Source: Myroides sp. 1354
Lineage (GTDB): Bacteria; Bacteroidota; Bacteroidia; Flavobacteriales; Flavobacteriaceae
Assembly (NCBI RefSeq): GCF_030324495.1
Contig: NZ_JACAGN010000008.1
Span: forward strand, 62,001 to 126,000
Reading direction: 5' to 3'
Length of the DNA: 64,000 nt
Under the pieces are notes generated by a model. It was not told the origin of the DNA. It saw only the letters and a program-made list of their open reading frames with translations, and made no database searches. Positions 49,933-58,985 of the stretch are shown here, in pieces (position 1 is the first letter of the stretch; each line of letters starts with the position of its first letter). The translations under genes were made by a program, and so were the position numbers.

Positions 49933-51714
49933 ATGGAAATTTACGCTAAGAGATACGCTCTTTATCAACAGAAATACAATGAAATTAGGAAAAAGTACAA
50001 ATTAATAGGCGCTTTGCGTTTAATTGCTTTTTTAGGTATTGTCTACTGTTTTTATTTGTCCGTTTCTCGTGGAGATTACCAGTATTTGTATGTGACTGGA
50101 GGACTTGTCATCGTCTTCTTGATTTTTCTGCGTATACACGCTTCGTATTCATGGAAAATGCGCTATGCTGAAGCCTTAATGCAAATTAATAAAGAGGAGG
50201 ATCAATTCATAAAAGAAGATCAATGGAACTTTGAAGATGGTGCTGAATTTCACACCCCTGACCATTCTTATGCGTATGATTTGGATATTTTTGGACCTAA
50301 ATCCATTTATCAATACCTCAATCGAACTGCTTCTTATAAAGGAAAAGAATATTTAGCCACCCTTTTAAAAAGCAGAAGTAATAAAGCGGATATACTCAAA
50401 AATCAAGAGGTAATTAAAGAGTTATCTCAAAAAGTCGAATGGAGACAAGAGATTTATGCCTATAGTAAGTTGTCCAATTTGAGTAAAGACGTTTATCTGC
50501 GTTTAAAAGCATGGAGTGAATCCAAGGTCAATGAATTGAGTAAGGTTTCTTTAGTGCTCGCTTATGTATTGCCTTTGATTTTTGTCCTCGCTTCGATTGG
50601 ATTTTTTATCGATTCCACTAATGCTGTTTGGGGGTATATTGCATCGACAGTTTTTTCTTTCAATTTAATCTGTGCGTTGTCTAAAGTCCGCGCCATTCAA
50701 GTGGAATTAGGTGGAGTAGAAAAAATACACGAAACTATTGAGAGTTATAGTTCGATTATCAAGCGCATTGAAAAAGAAGAATTTGCCACAGCACGCATGA
50801 AAGAATATTTAAAAGAAATCAAAAGCGATTCTTTTAAAGCGAGTGCGGAGCTGAAAAAATTATCCCGCCTTTTTGAGCAATTGGAAACAGTAGCAAACTT
50901 GTTTGTTTCAATTTTGTTTAATGGCTTGTTTCAATTTCACGTACACGTCTTACACAAATTCTTGAAATGGAAGAAAGAAAAAGGAAGATTAGTTCTTACC
51001 GTGATAGATATTGTCGGAGAAGTAGAAGCATTTAACTCCCTGGGGAATTATTCCTATAACAACAGAAGTTATACGTTTCCTGTGTTGAATGAAACCAAAA
51101 AAATGTCCTTCCAAAATTTAGGACATCCTTTGATCCATGCGAAGAAACGCGTGACCAACGACATTGATTTTTCTAATCAACGTTTTGTAATCTTAACGGG
51201 ATCCAATATGTCTGGGAAAAGTACGTTTTTGAGAACCATAGGAGTGAACTTAGTTTTAGCGGGAATAGGAGCGCCGATTTGTGCGACCAAAGCAACCTTC
51301 TTTCCACTGCCTTTGCTCGTTTCTATGCGATTAACTGACTCTTTAGAAGATAGTGAGTCTTATTTCTATGCTGAGGTAAAACGCCTAAAAATGATTATCG
51401 AACAAGTGCAAAGCGAATCGTGTTTTGTTTTGTTGGATGAAATTCTAAGAGGAACAAACTCAGACGATAAACAAAGTGGAACCATTGGCGTAATTCTCAA
51501 ATTAATTCGCGAACAAACCTATGGAATGATTGCGACTCACGATTTAGAGGTGTGTAATACAACGAACGATTATCCTGAAATTTTGATGAATAAGTGCTTC
51601 GAAGTAGAAATTAAAAATGATGATTTACATTTCGATTACAAAATAAGAGATGGAATTTGCCAAAATAAAAATGCAACTTTCATCATGAAGAAAATGCAGA
51701 TTATTGATAGTTAG
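49933..51714 (+). CDS. Membrane-bound MutS-like ATPase
   Basis: 593 residues. Two membrane helices near the N-terminus (about 24-44 and 50-70) and two more (about 205-225, 230-250) precede a MutS clamp-like helical part. The ATPase domain has LTGSNMSGKSTFLRTIGVN (Walker A), SYFYAEVKRLKMII, CFVLLDEILRGTNSDDKQSG (Walker B) and MIATHDLEV. It lacks the MutS mismatch-binding domain and MutS2 Smr domain. Such proteins are scattered in Bacteroidetes; function unknown and probably not mismatch repair. The stop codon abuts a heptamer array. Confidence 0.82.
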   Translation: MEIYAKRYALYQQKYNEIRKKYKLIGALRLIAFLGIVYCFYLSVSRGDYQYLYVTGGLVIVFLIFLRIHASYSWKMRYAEALMQINKEEDQFIKEDQWNFEDGAEFHTPDHSYAYDLDIFGPKSIYQYLNRTASYKGKEYLATLLKSRSNKADILKNQEVIKELSQKVEWRQEIYAYSKLSNLSKDVYLRLKAWSESKVNELSKVSLVLAYVLPLIFVLASIGFFIDSTNAVWGYIASTVFSFNLICALSKVRAIQVELGGVEKIHETIESYSSIIKRIEKEEFATARMKEYLKEIKSDSFKASAELKKLSRLFEQLETVANLFVSILFNGLFQFHVHVLHKFLKWKKEKGRLVLTVIDIVGEVEAFNSLGNYSYNNRSYTFPVLNETKKMSFQNLGHPLIHAKKRVTNDIDFSNQRFVILTGSNMSGKSTFLRTIGVNLVLAGIGAPICATKATFFPLPLLVSMRLTDSLEDSESYFYAEVKRLKMIIEQVQSESCFVLLDEILRGTNSDDKQSGTIGVILKLIREQTYGMIATHDLEVCNTTNDYPEILMNKCFEVEIKNDDLHFDYKIRDGICQNKNATFIMKKMQIIDS

Positions 51715-51741
51715 TTATCTGTTATCAGAAATCTGTTATCA
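51714..51741. repeat. Heptanucleotide array, family B (4 units)
   Basis: GTTATCT, GTTATCA, GAAATCT, GTTATCA in exact 7-bp register, beginning in the stop codon of the MutS-like gene. Confidence 0.75.
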
Positions 51742-51778
51742 GTAGGTTTTTCTGAAATAGGAGATGTTTTCTTTAAAT

Positions 51779-51799
51779 GACAAACACCAAACGACAAAC
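51779..51799. repeat. Heptanucleotide array, family A (3 units)
   Basis: GACAAAC, ACCAAAC, GACAAAC, 37 bases after a family B array. The same B-then-A order is seen at 38262-38484. Confidence 0.7.
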
Positions 51800-51819
51800 A
51801 TAAACTTTGCAAAAAAACA

Positions 51820-51857
51820 AAAAAGGCTCTCCATTGTAATGAAGAGCCTTTTTTTAT
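51820..51857. terminator. Bidirectional terminator between MutS-like and PNP genes
   Basis: AAAAAGGCTCT pairs with AGAGCCTTTTT over a 12-base loop, with further T. Confidence 0.85.
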
Positions 51858-51872
51858 GTAATAATTAGTTTG

Positions 51873-52685
51873 TTACAATTTAGAAACCAATGTGTTGATT
51901 AAATCGCGAGCAATAGGTTCAGCAGCTTGTACTGCTTTTAAAACTTCGTCGTGGTTTACATCGGCGATTCCCTCTTCATTCCCCATATCGGAAATAACAG
52001 AAATACCGAAAATTTTCATATCCATATGACGAGCAACAATTACTTCTGGTACAGTTGACATTCCCACACAATCTCCACCTACCGCTTTTACCATTTTGTA
52101 TTCTGCTAATGTTTCAAAAGTAGGTCCTTGTAAACCATAGTAAACACCTTCTTTAATATCGTAATTCTTTTCCTTCGCAATAGCTTTCGCCTGTTCGATA
52201 ATGCTCTTAGTGTACACTTCGTTCATATTGACAAAACGAGGGCCGAAACGCTCATCGTTGTGACCGCGTAAAGGATGATCTGGGAAAGCGTTGATGTGAT
52301 CTTTGATAATCATAATATCACCTACTTTAAACGAAGGATTAACCCCGCCTGAAGCGTTGGATACAATTAAAGTATCTACACCTAAATATTTCATTACGCG
52401 AATGGGAAACACCGTAGTTTTGATGTCGTATCCTTCATAGTAGTGAAAGCGACCTTGCATAGCCACAATCTTTTTACCTCCTAAAGTTCCAAAAATCAAA
52501 GCACCTTTGTGCCCTTGAACAGTTGATACTGGAAAATTGGGAATATCTGCATACGAAATTTCATGTTCGATGGCGATATCCGCAGTTAAATTCCCTAAAC
52601 CAGAACCTAAAACAATACCGATTTCAGGTTTAAAATTTGTTTTTTCAATGATGAATTGAACGGTTTCTTGTACTTTCTCCCACAT
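51873..52685 (-). CDS. punA: Purine-nucleoside phosphorylase
   Basis: 270-residue trimeric-type PNP that splits purine nucleosides with phosphate. Motifs: GIVLGSGLGNLT, FGTLGGKKIVAMQGRFHYYEGY, LIVSNASGGVNPSFKVGDIMIIKDHIN, GLQGPTFETLAEYKMVKAVGGDCVGMSTVPEVIVARH and SVISDMGN. ATG 52685 (MWEKVQETV) is chosen over one seven codons earlier. The start overlaps the end of lpxK by 41 bases, so the two are translated from one transcript. Confidence 0.94.
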   Translation of the reverse strand: MWEKVQETVQFIIEKTNFKPEIGIVLGSGLGNLTADIAIEHEISYADIPNFPVSTVQGHKGALIFGTLGGKKIVAMQGRFHYYEGYDIKTTVFPIRVMKYLGVDTLIVSNASGGVNPSFKVGDIMIIKDHINAFPDHPLRGHNDERFGPRFVNMNEVYTKSIIEQAKAIAKEKNYDIKEGVYYGLQGPTFETLAEYKMVKAVGGDCVGMSTVPEVIVARHMDMKIFGISVISDMGNEEGIADVNHDEVLKAVQAAEPIARDLINTLVSKL

Positions 52686-53682
52686 AGTGTAAAATTTTAG
52701 TGTCAAACGCTTCGCTATTGTTTAAGAAAGCAGTTTGAATAGGTAAATAAAATAATTGGCTCTCAGGAAGAAGACCTTGGAGTCGAACATAATCCTTTTC
52801 CGTAGTGATGATTTTCTTTCCTTGCGCTTTATTCAAAATTAGTTCAAGATCTGCAGACGAAAAATGATGATGGTCAGGAAAAGTTAAACACAATGTATCT
52901 TCTTTTTTGAGGTGATCAAAAAAGGATTGTGGTTTTGCAATCCCTGCCACTAAGATAAAGTCGTCCTGAATTAATCGAGTAACCTCCACTGAATCAGACT
53001 TTGAATATGCAATTTTACTAAAATCAATATACGTAAAAAAAGACAATTGTCCTTGCTTTAGATGTAATTCTTGTGTTATGCTTTTTTGTTGTGCTTCGCT
53101 CAGGTCTTTGGGACACTTCGTAATGATGATGATATCGGCGCGTTTGGCTCCTTTTCTCGATTCGCGTAAATTTCCCGTAGGCAACATAAAATCCTTGAAA
53201 TACGGATCGTCATAGGTGGTGAGTAATATGTATAATCCCCCTTGAAAGGCCAGGTGCTGAAAGGCATCATCCAACACAATTACTTCTGTGTTAGGCTTGC
53301 GTTGCAAAATATTTTCAACCCCGTTCACGCGTTTGGCATCCACAGCAACGTTGATATTGTCAAATTTACAGTGGTACTGAAAAGGTTCATCGCCAATCTG
53401 TTCCATGGTTGTATCTGCATCAGCCAAAAAGAAACCTTCGCTCTTTCTTTTATATCCTCGACTCAAAGTCGTGGTTTGGTATTGATCTTTTAACAAGCGA
53501 ATGATGTACTCCACCATCGGTGTCTTTCCTGTTCCTCCCACGCTGAGGTTTCCCACTACAATAGTAGGAATAGCAAAGGAGGTACGCTTGAAGATACCTA
53601 TTGTATAAAACCAATTTCGTATATTGGTAATCAAACCATACAAAAGGGCAAAGGGAAAAAGAAGGATACGCAGTAATTTCAT
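52645..53682 (-). CDS. lpxK: Tetraacyldisaccharide 4'-kinase LpxK
   Basis: 345 residues. Phosphorylates lipid A disaccharide at the inner membrane. A membrane-associated N-terminus (LLRILLFPFALLYGLITNIRN), a P-loop VGNLSVGGTGKTPMVEYI, LSRGYKRKSEG, GDEPFQYHCKF, VIVLDDAFQHLAFQ and the C-terminal FPDHHHFSSADL fit the family. Overlaps punA by 41 bases. Confidence 0.94.
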   Translation of the reverse strand: MKLLRILLFPFALLYGLITNIRNWFYTIGIFKRTSFAIPTIVVGNLSVGGTGKTPMVEYIIRLLKDQYQTTTLSRGYKRKSEGFFLADADTTMEQIGDEPFQYHCKFDNINVAVDAKRVNGVENILQRKPNTEVIVLDDAFQHLAFQGGLYILLTTYDDPYFKDFMLPTGNLRESRKGAKRADIIIITKCPKDLSEAQQKSITQELHLKQGQLSFFTYIDFSKIAYSKSDSVEVTRLIQDDFILVAGIAKPQSFFDHLKKEDTLCLTFPDHHHFSSADLELILNKAQGKKIITTEKDYVRLQGLLPESQLFYLPIQTAFLNNSEAFDTKILHYVGESTRNRSIHH

Positions 53683-53709
53683 CCTACGAAAGTATCAATT
53701 TTTCCTCTC

Positions 53710-56022
53710 TTATTTTAATTTTTGTTGGGTTTCTCTTACTTTCCAATGGGTATCATCAAAGTACTTGTGGTAAATAGTCAAGGCTTTTTGATACTGATTA
53801 TGCGCCATGTTTTGCTCTCCTTGTTTAACAGCTAAATCACCCAAGGCAACTGCGATATCTCCAAAAATAGGATGGTCGGCTTTGAAAAACTCTCGGTTAA
53901 TATTCAACGACTGATTTAATTTCTCTTTCGCTTCAGCTAATTTACCTTCACGTATATTTAATATACCGTAGTTTAGGTATACTTGAGCAGTGAACGGACT
54001 TTTATCTGATAAAATGTTTTGATGCATCCGGAATGATTCTCTAAAATAATGATCTGCAGTTGAATAGTTTTTTCGATTCATTTCAACAAGACCTAAGCCA
54101 TTGAGGGCATTTGCTTTGAGTAAAGAATTGGAAAGATTGTAATTATCAGCAATGAGGATAACTTTTTGATATACAGTATCTGCCGTTGTAAGGTTGCCTC
54201 GATGGTAAGCAACGTGAGCAGAATGACTGTGCAAAGTGGCCATATTTACTGAATTGGGAATGATGGATGTTGAAGCAAAGTCAAGTGACTCATCAATTAA
54301 TAATTGTGCTTTTACAAGATTACCCTGAAGTAACGCAAGGTCTGATTGCCCCGCTAATACTAACGGAATATTATGTGTTTGCGTAATTTGTCCACTGTTG
54401 TATAAATCTAAAGCAGTTTGATAGTTTTGAGTGGCAGTTGAATACTTGCCAAGCATTTTATTCACATCGCCAAGCATCTTAGAATTGTAAGCAAATAGTT
54501 CATTCGTGTTACCCATCAATTTTGTTGTCATATCCAAGACTAACGTTATTTGTTCTTTAGCTTCTTCAAACTGACCTAACGCATACTGAATTTGTCCCAG
54601 AATAGAGTATGCCTCAAGAATTTTTAATTTATTTGGTGATGATGTTTCCTCAAAACAGCGAAGACACGCTTTAACCGTAGTTTCTGCTTGTTTAAATTGA
54701 TTGGATTTAAACTGATAGTAAGCGAGACTAAGCTGTATGCTACAAGATAGCGAACTGTTTTTTTCAACTAGCTCTTGTGCTTTAGTAATATAGGTAAATG
54801 CTTGCTGTAAACTGTCGATAGCTAGATAGTTGTAAATTTGACCTTGATAATTGTTTAAAAGGATTTTGCTGTGTTCAGGTGTTTGGACTTCTTTAAGTAG
54901 TGCAGTATTAATCATCTCTAATAGTTCGTTTGACTCAGTAAAACCGTTTTGAGCACTCATCATAAAAGCCATATTACCTAGATAAGAAGATGAAGTTAGA
55001 TCAATTTCTGTTTTATTTGTTGCTTCGTTGTAATTGGCGAAAGCACTCATGTAAAAGTAACCTGCAAGATCAATTTTGTTTAATTGTCTGTAACAGTGTC
55101 CAATCATATTTAAGGCATCTGATTTTTGCTCTTGCCAGTAAACAGATTTAATCGTTGGAATTGTCAAATATTTATAAGCTTGTAGATAGTGAGAGAGTGC
55201 TTCTTTATATTGTTTAGCACTATAAAGTGATTCCGCCTTGCAAAAATAGGCCTTGAAGAGCGTCGAATACGTTCTGCTGATGGGATATAGATGCTCTTCA
55301 CCTTCGTATTGGTACAGCATTTGAATTGTTTCGATACTAATTGTTTCGATGTTTTCTTTTAGAAGATCGTGGAAAATAAATTCTCTTGTTTGATAATTTT
55401 GCTCTTCCATTTCTGTTTTTTCGATGAGCAGTCTGCCATATTGATTTGCTTTTAAAGCATAGTTAATCGCAATATCGCAATTGTTTTCGTCAATAGCGGC
55501 TTCTGATTCATAAGTATTATCCATCATCAAAAGATTATTAGTCACAAATTCATTTCCCTTGTTTAACTGAATGAGTACTTTTCGATAGGGTTTGAAAGAC
55601 TCTGGTGTATACAAGAAAAAGGAACTAACCAAGGAAAGAACTAAACCACGATAAAAAATCATTCGTATCTCTGTGTCAATTCTTCCTTTTCTTCTTGTGG
55701 ATAAAATGTAAATTGCTAAACCCACAGTAAGTAAAAGAGTAGGTATAGGAAAATAAACAAAATAATCAGGTGCTTGTAGACTGGTTGATAGAGATAGTGT
55801 AACTACCGCTGGCCCATAGCTTAGTCCTGAAATTAAAGGAAGATAAGCTTCTTTTTCTTTGGAAATATAAAATAGAGAATGCCCACCTAAAAAATAAGAG
55901 AGACCAAGGAGCCAGATCGTAAAAAAGTAAGAAACAAATAAATAAATAGAATTAGATAAAAGTAGAGTGGCTAGGATAAGTATTCCAAGTAGGGTTAAGA
56001 GTATCTTTTCGTATTTTTTCAA
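53710..56022 (-). CDS. Membrane protein with extended TPR domain
   Basis: 770 residues. About four to five membrane helices occupy the first 150 residues (LLTLLGILILATLLLSNSIYLFV, FFTIWLLGLSYFLGGHSLFY and others). A tetratricopeptide array of many repeats then fills the rest (for example ALSHYLQAYKYLT, LDMIGHCYRQLNKIDLAGYFYMSAF, LEAYSILGQIQYALGQFEEAKEQI, AALNGLGLVEMNRKNYSTADHYF). No kinase or catalytic domain. Likely a protein-interaction scaffold; not in an operon with lpxK for certain. Confidence 0.7.
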   Translation of the reverse strand: MKKYEKILLTLLGILILATLLLSNSIYLFVSYFFTIWLLGLSYFLGGHSLFYISKEKEAYLPLISGLSYGPAVVTLSLSTSLQAPDYFVYFPIPTLLLTVGLAIYILSTRRKGRIDTEIRMIFYRGLVLSLVSSFFLYTPESFKPYRKVLIQLNKGNEFVTNNLLMMDNTYESEAAIDENNCDIAINYALKANQYGRLLIEKTEMEEQNYQTREFIFHDLLKENIETISIETIQMLYQYEGEEHLYPISRTYSTLFKAYFCKAESLYSAKQYKEALSHYLQAYKYLTIPTIKSVYWQEQKSDALNMIGHCYRQLNKIDLAGYFYMSAFANYNEATNKTEIDLTSSSYLGNMAFMMSAQNGFTESNELLEMINTALLKEVQTPEHSKILLNNYQGQIYNYLAIDSLQQAFTYITKAQELVEKNSSLSCSIQLSLAYYQFKSNQFKQAETTVKACLRCFEETSSPNKLKILEAYSILGQIQYALGQFEEAKEQITLVLDMTTKLMGNTNELFAYNSKMLGDVNKMLGKYSTATQNYQTALDLYNSGQITQTHNIPLVLAGQSDLALLQGNLVKAQLLIDESLDFASTSIIPNSVNMATLHSHSAHVAYHRGNLTTADTVYQKVILIADNYNLSNSLLKANALNGLGLVEMNRKNYSTADHYFRESFRMHQNILSDKSPFTAQVYLNYGILNIREGKLAEAKEKLNQSLNINREFFKADHPIFGDIAVALGDLAVKQGEQNMAHNQYQKALTIYHKYFDDTHWKVRETQQKLK

Positions 56023-56149
56023 AAGCTAAAAATTAATAGGTTAGTGGTGATTGTAACACACGAAAGTAACTTATTTTATTTGTATTAACATAATTTATGT
56101 TGTTCTTTTGGATTAGATAGGAAATTTTCAACTTCGTGATGAGTTTTGT

Positions 56150-56157
56150 ATCTTTGG
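56150..56157 (+). promoter_or_regulatory. Putative -7 box for the NIF3-like gene
   Basis: TATCTTTG fits TAnnTTTG, 35 bases before the start codon at 56193; a T-rich stretch stands where the -33 motif should be. Confidence 0.4.
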
Positions 56158-56192
56158 AAAGAGATAAACAACGATACAGCTTGTAATTTGAT

Positions 56193-57287
56193 ATGAAAGT
56201 AAAAAATATTATTCCCATTTTAGAAGAGTTAGCGCCATTGAGCTATGCAGAAGATTTTGACAACGTAGGCTTGTTGGTGGGAACTATGGAACAAGAAGTA
56301 AGTGGAATTTTGGTTTGTCACGATGCATTAGAGCAAGTGGTGGAAGAGGCTATAGCACAGAAATGTAATTTGATTGTTTGTTTTCATCCTATTCTCTTTT
56401 CGGGATTAAAAAAAATTACAGGAAAAAACTACGTTGAACGTGCAGTAATCAAAGCAATCAAAAATGACATTGCTATTTATGCGATTCACACCGCTTTGGA
56501 CAATCACCAAGAAGGGGTAAACAAAATATTTTGCAACACCTTAGGATTGGAAAATACCCGTATTTTGATTCCTAAAGCCAATTACATTCAGAAGTTGGTC
56601 ACTTATGTACCTATACAAGATACAGAAAAAGTGCGTCAGGCGTTGTTTGCCGTTGGAGCAGGAGCAATTGGCAATTACGATCACTGTAGTTTTGTATCAG
56701 AAGGAAAGGGAAGTTTTAAAGGCAATGAAAAGAGCAATCCGGTACTTGGACAAGCGGGAGTAGAAGAGATTGTGGCAGAGCATAAAGTAGAGGTAACTTA
56801 TGAAAAACACTTACAAGGGAAAATTTTAAGTGCTTTGTTTCAAGCTCATCCTTACGAAGAAGTGGCTTATGAAATCTACAACCTCGAAAATAAATTGCAA
56901 AATGTCGGAATGGGTATGATAGGAGAACTCAAAGAGCCCATGGATGAATTGACGTTTTTACAATTGGTAAAACGACAAACAGGTACAGGAGGAATTCGCC
57001 ACAGTGCCTTGTTAAATAAGCCTATTCAGAAAGTAGCTGTATTAGGTGGTTCAGGAAGTTTCGCTATAAAAGCGGCTATTCAACAAAAAGCAGATGCATT
57101 TATCACGGCAGATTTAAAATACCATCAATTTTATGAGGCTGAAAATCAGCTTGTTTTGGCGGATATTGGTCATTTTGAAAGTGAAAGATATACAAAAAAT
57201 TATATAGTTGAGTTTCTTTCAAAAAAAATGCCTAATTTTGCAGTTATTTTATCAACAGTAAATACGAATCCAGTTAACTACTTATAA
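56193..57287 (+). CDS. NIF3-like dinuclear metal protein
   Basis: 364 residues with the three-part layout of YqfO-type NIF3 proteins. N-terminal half: LEELAPLSYAEDFDNVGLLVG, VCHDALEQVVEEAI and LIVCFHPILFSG. A central insert of about 110 residues contains YEKHLQGKILSALFQAHPYEEVAYEIYNL. The C-terminal half carries KVAVLGGSGSFAIKAAIQQKADAFITADLKYHQF and ADIGHFESER. Metal-binding His, Asp and Glu residues are in the named segments. Cofactor is two metals; biochemical role not settled in this family. Starts an operon with the next gene (2-base gap). Confidence 0.92.
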   Translation: MKVKNIIPILEELAPLSYAEDFDNVGLLVGTMEQEVSGILVCHDALEQVVEEAIAQKCNLIVCFHPILFSGLKKITGKNYVERAVIKAIKNDIAIYAIHTALDNHQEGVNKIFCNTLGLENTRILIPKANYIQKLVTYVPIQDTEKVRQALFAVGAGAIGNYDHCSFVSEGKGSFKGNEKSNPVLGQAGVEEIVAEHKVEVTYEKHLQGKILSALFQAHPYEEVAYEIYNLENKLQNVGMGMIGELKEPMDELTFLQLVKRQTGTGGIRHSALLNKPIQKVAVLGGSGSFAIKAAIQQKADAFITADLKYHQFYEAENQLVLADIGHFESERYTKNYIVEFLSKKMPNFAVILSTVNTNPVNYL

Positions 57288-57289
57288 CG

Positions 57290-58072
57290 ATGACAAAGAA
57301 AAAAGAATTAACGGTTGAAGAGAAATTAAGAGCGCTTTACGACTTACAATTGATTGACTCAAGAATCGATGAAATCAGAAATATGAGAGGAGAGCTACCT
57401 CTTGAAGTTGAAGATCTAAAAGACGAAGTTGCTGGACTTAACAAACGCTTAGAGAAACTTCATGTAGATTTAAATAGCATCGAAGCTGGCATTAAAGACA
57501 AAAAGAATGCCATTGAAGAGTTTAAAGAAGCTATTAAAAAGTACACGGAGCAACAAAACGAAGTGAAAAATAACAGAGAATTCAACTCTTTAGAGAAAGA
57601 GATTGAATTTCAAAAGTTAGAAATCGAGCTTGCTGAAAAACACATCCGTGAAATGAAAGTAAGTATCGAGAATAAAAAGAACAACATTGAACAAACAGAA
57701 GAACGTTTAGGAGCGCGTAATGAGCATTTAACTCATATTGAAGCTGAGTTGAAAAACATTATGTCAGAAACTGAACGCGAAGAACAAACGTTGTTAGCGA
57801 AATCAGACGAGTTCAAACAAGATATTGAAGATCGTTTGTTGAATGCTTATATGAGAATTAGAGGCGGAGTGAAAAATGGATTGGCAGTTGTTTCTATTGA
57901 AAGAGGTGCTTCTGTTGGATCTTACTTCACTATTCCACCACAAACGCAAGTAGAAATTGCTGCGCGTAAAAAAATCATCACAGATGAGCACAGTGGACGT
58001 ATTCTTGTTGATAGCGCTTTAGCTGAAGAAGAAAGAGAAAAAATCGATGCAATCATTGCAAGTTTAAAATAA
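57290..58072 (+). CDS. DUF164 / C4 zinc-ribbon-type protein with lost cysteines
   Basis: 260 residues: a long coiled coil (about 8-175) and a C-terminal domain ARMIRGG-type (YMRIRGGVKNGLAVVSIERG), then ASVGSYFTIPPQTQVEIAARKKIITDEHSGRILVD. In the family the equivalents usually read CxxC before the FxIPPQ motif and CEYCGRILVD after it. Here the four expected zinc-binding cysteines are Ser, Ser, Asp and Ser (SVGS, DEHSG). The rest of the fold is intact. The close pairing with NIF3 is seen in many genomes. Confidence 0.85.
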   Translation: MTKKKELTVEEKLRALYDLQLIDSRIDEIRNMRGELPLEVEDLKDEVAGLNKRLEKLHVDLNSIEAGIKDKKNAIEEFKEAIKKYTEQQNEVKNNREFNSLEKEIEFQKLEIELAEKHIREMKVSIENKKNNIEQTEERLGARNEHLTHIEAELKNIMSETEREEQTLLAKSDEFKQDIEDRLLNAYMRIRGGVKNGLAVVSIERGASVGSYFTIPPQTQVEIAARKKIITDEHSGRILVDSALAEEEREKIDAIIASLK

Positions 58073-58078
58073 TAGTAC

Positions 58079-58105
58079 AAGCCTCTTTTTAGAGGCTTTT
58101 CTTTT
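58079..58105 (+). terminator. Terminator after the zinc-ribbon-type gene
   Basis: AAGCCTC / GAGGCTT stem with a short T-rich loop and CTTTTT tract, ending 4 bases before the next start codon. Confidence 0.75.
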
Positions 58106-58108
58106 TAT

Positions 58109-58936
58109 ATGGAAAAGGTAGTCGGCGCTTTAGTAAACATATTTAGTTTATGCTCCATGCAATCAGCCTTGCATTGGGTGCATAATCTTTTTGCCACTCC
58201 GCGAAAAGGAAAACTCAAGCCTCAACAGCTTCCTGTATTTTTGCAACAAGCACAGCTAGACTTCTTTTGGTATAAAAATGAGAAAGTCTATACCTATCAA
58301 TGGAACAAAGAGGCTACAGATAAACCTTTGCTTTTACTCATTCACGGCTGGGAGAGTAATAGTGGGCGTTGGGAAGAATTGTATACTTATCTAGGAAATC
58401 AATTTCGATTTGTTGCTGTAGATGCGCCTAGTTTAGGAATGAGTTATGGTAAAAATTTAAGTGTAAAAAATTACCAAGATGTCATAGACCTGGCTTTGAT
58501 TACCTTCAAACCTCAATTTGTTATCGGACATTCACTAGGTGCATTTGCTCTTTTTCAACAATTAAGCGAAGGAGATTATCCTTGGATTAAAAAGGCCGTC
58601 ATCATGGGAGCCTTTGATCGGTTTGAGGTAATTTTATCCCATTACTATAACCTATTGGGATACTCTAAACGCGTAAGAGAAGCTTACCACAACTATATTG
58701 AACACCTAATCAATAAACCTTTATATAACTATTGTAGTACAGAAGCTGTCAAGTTCGTCGAGATCCCTATTTTGTGTATACACGATCGCCACGATCCCCA
58801 AGTGTCTTATGAAGAAGCAGAAAGCTTTCATCAGGCTTTGATGCACAAAAAGAACTTAGTCGTTTCCACAACAAACCTCGGACATAGCCTACAAGATGAA
58901 GCTGTTTTTAAAACAATTCAAGCGTTTTTTAGCTAG
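58109..58936 (+). CDS. Alpha/beta hydrolase
   Basis: 275 residues. LLIHGWESNSGRWEEL provides the oxyanion HG, VIGHSLGAFALFQ the Ser nucleophile, HDRHDPQVSYEEAESF the acid and STTNLGHSLQDEAVF the His. It begins 4 bases after a terminator. No signal peptide; substrate unknown. Confidence 0.86.
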   Translation: MEKVVGALVNIFSLCSMQSALHWVHNLFATPRKGKLKPQQLPVFLQQAQLDFFWYKNEKVYTYQWNKEATDKPLLLLIHGWESNSGRWEELYTYLGNQFRFVAVDAPSLGMSYGKNLSVKNYQDVIDLALITFKPQFVIGHSLGAFALFQQLSEGDYPWIKKAVIMGAFDRFEVILSHYYNLLGYSKRVREAYHNYIEHLINKPLYNYCSTEAVKFVEIPILCIHDRHDPQVSYEEAESFHQALMHKKNLVVSTTNLGHSLQDEAVFKTIQAFFS

Positions 58937-58973
58937 AACGTATTTCTTTTTATAAGTAACGAAATTTATTATT

Positions 58974-58981
58974 TACTTTTG
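58974..58981 (+). promoter_or_regulatory. Putative -7 box directly before rluF
   Basis: TACTTTTG fits TAnnTTTG and ends 4 bases before the rluF ATG at 58986, so a transcript from it would have almost no leader. No -33 motif seen. Confidence 0.35.
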
Positions 58982-58985
58982 CGCT

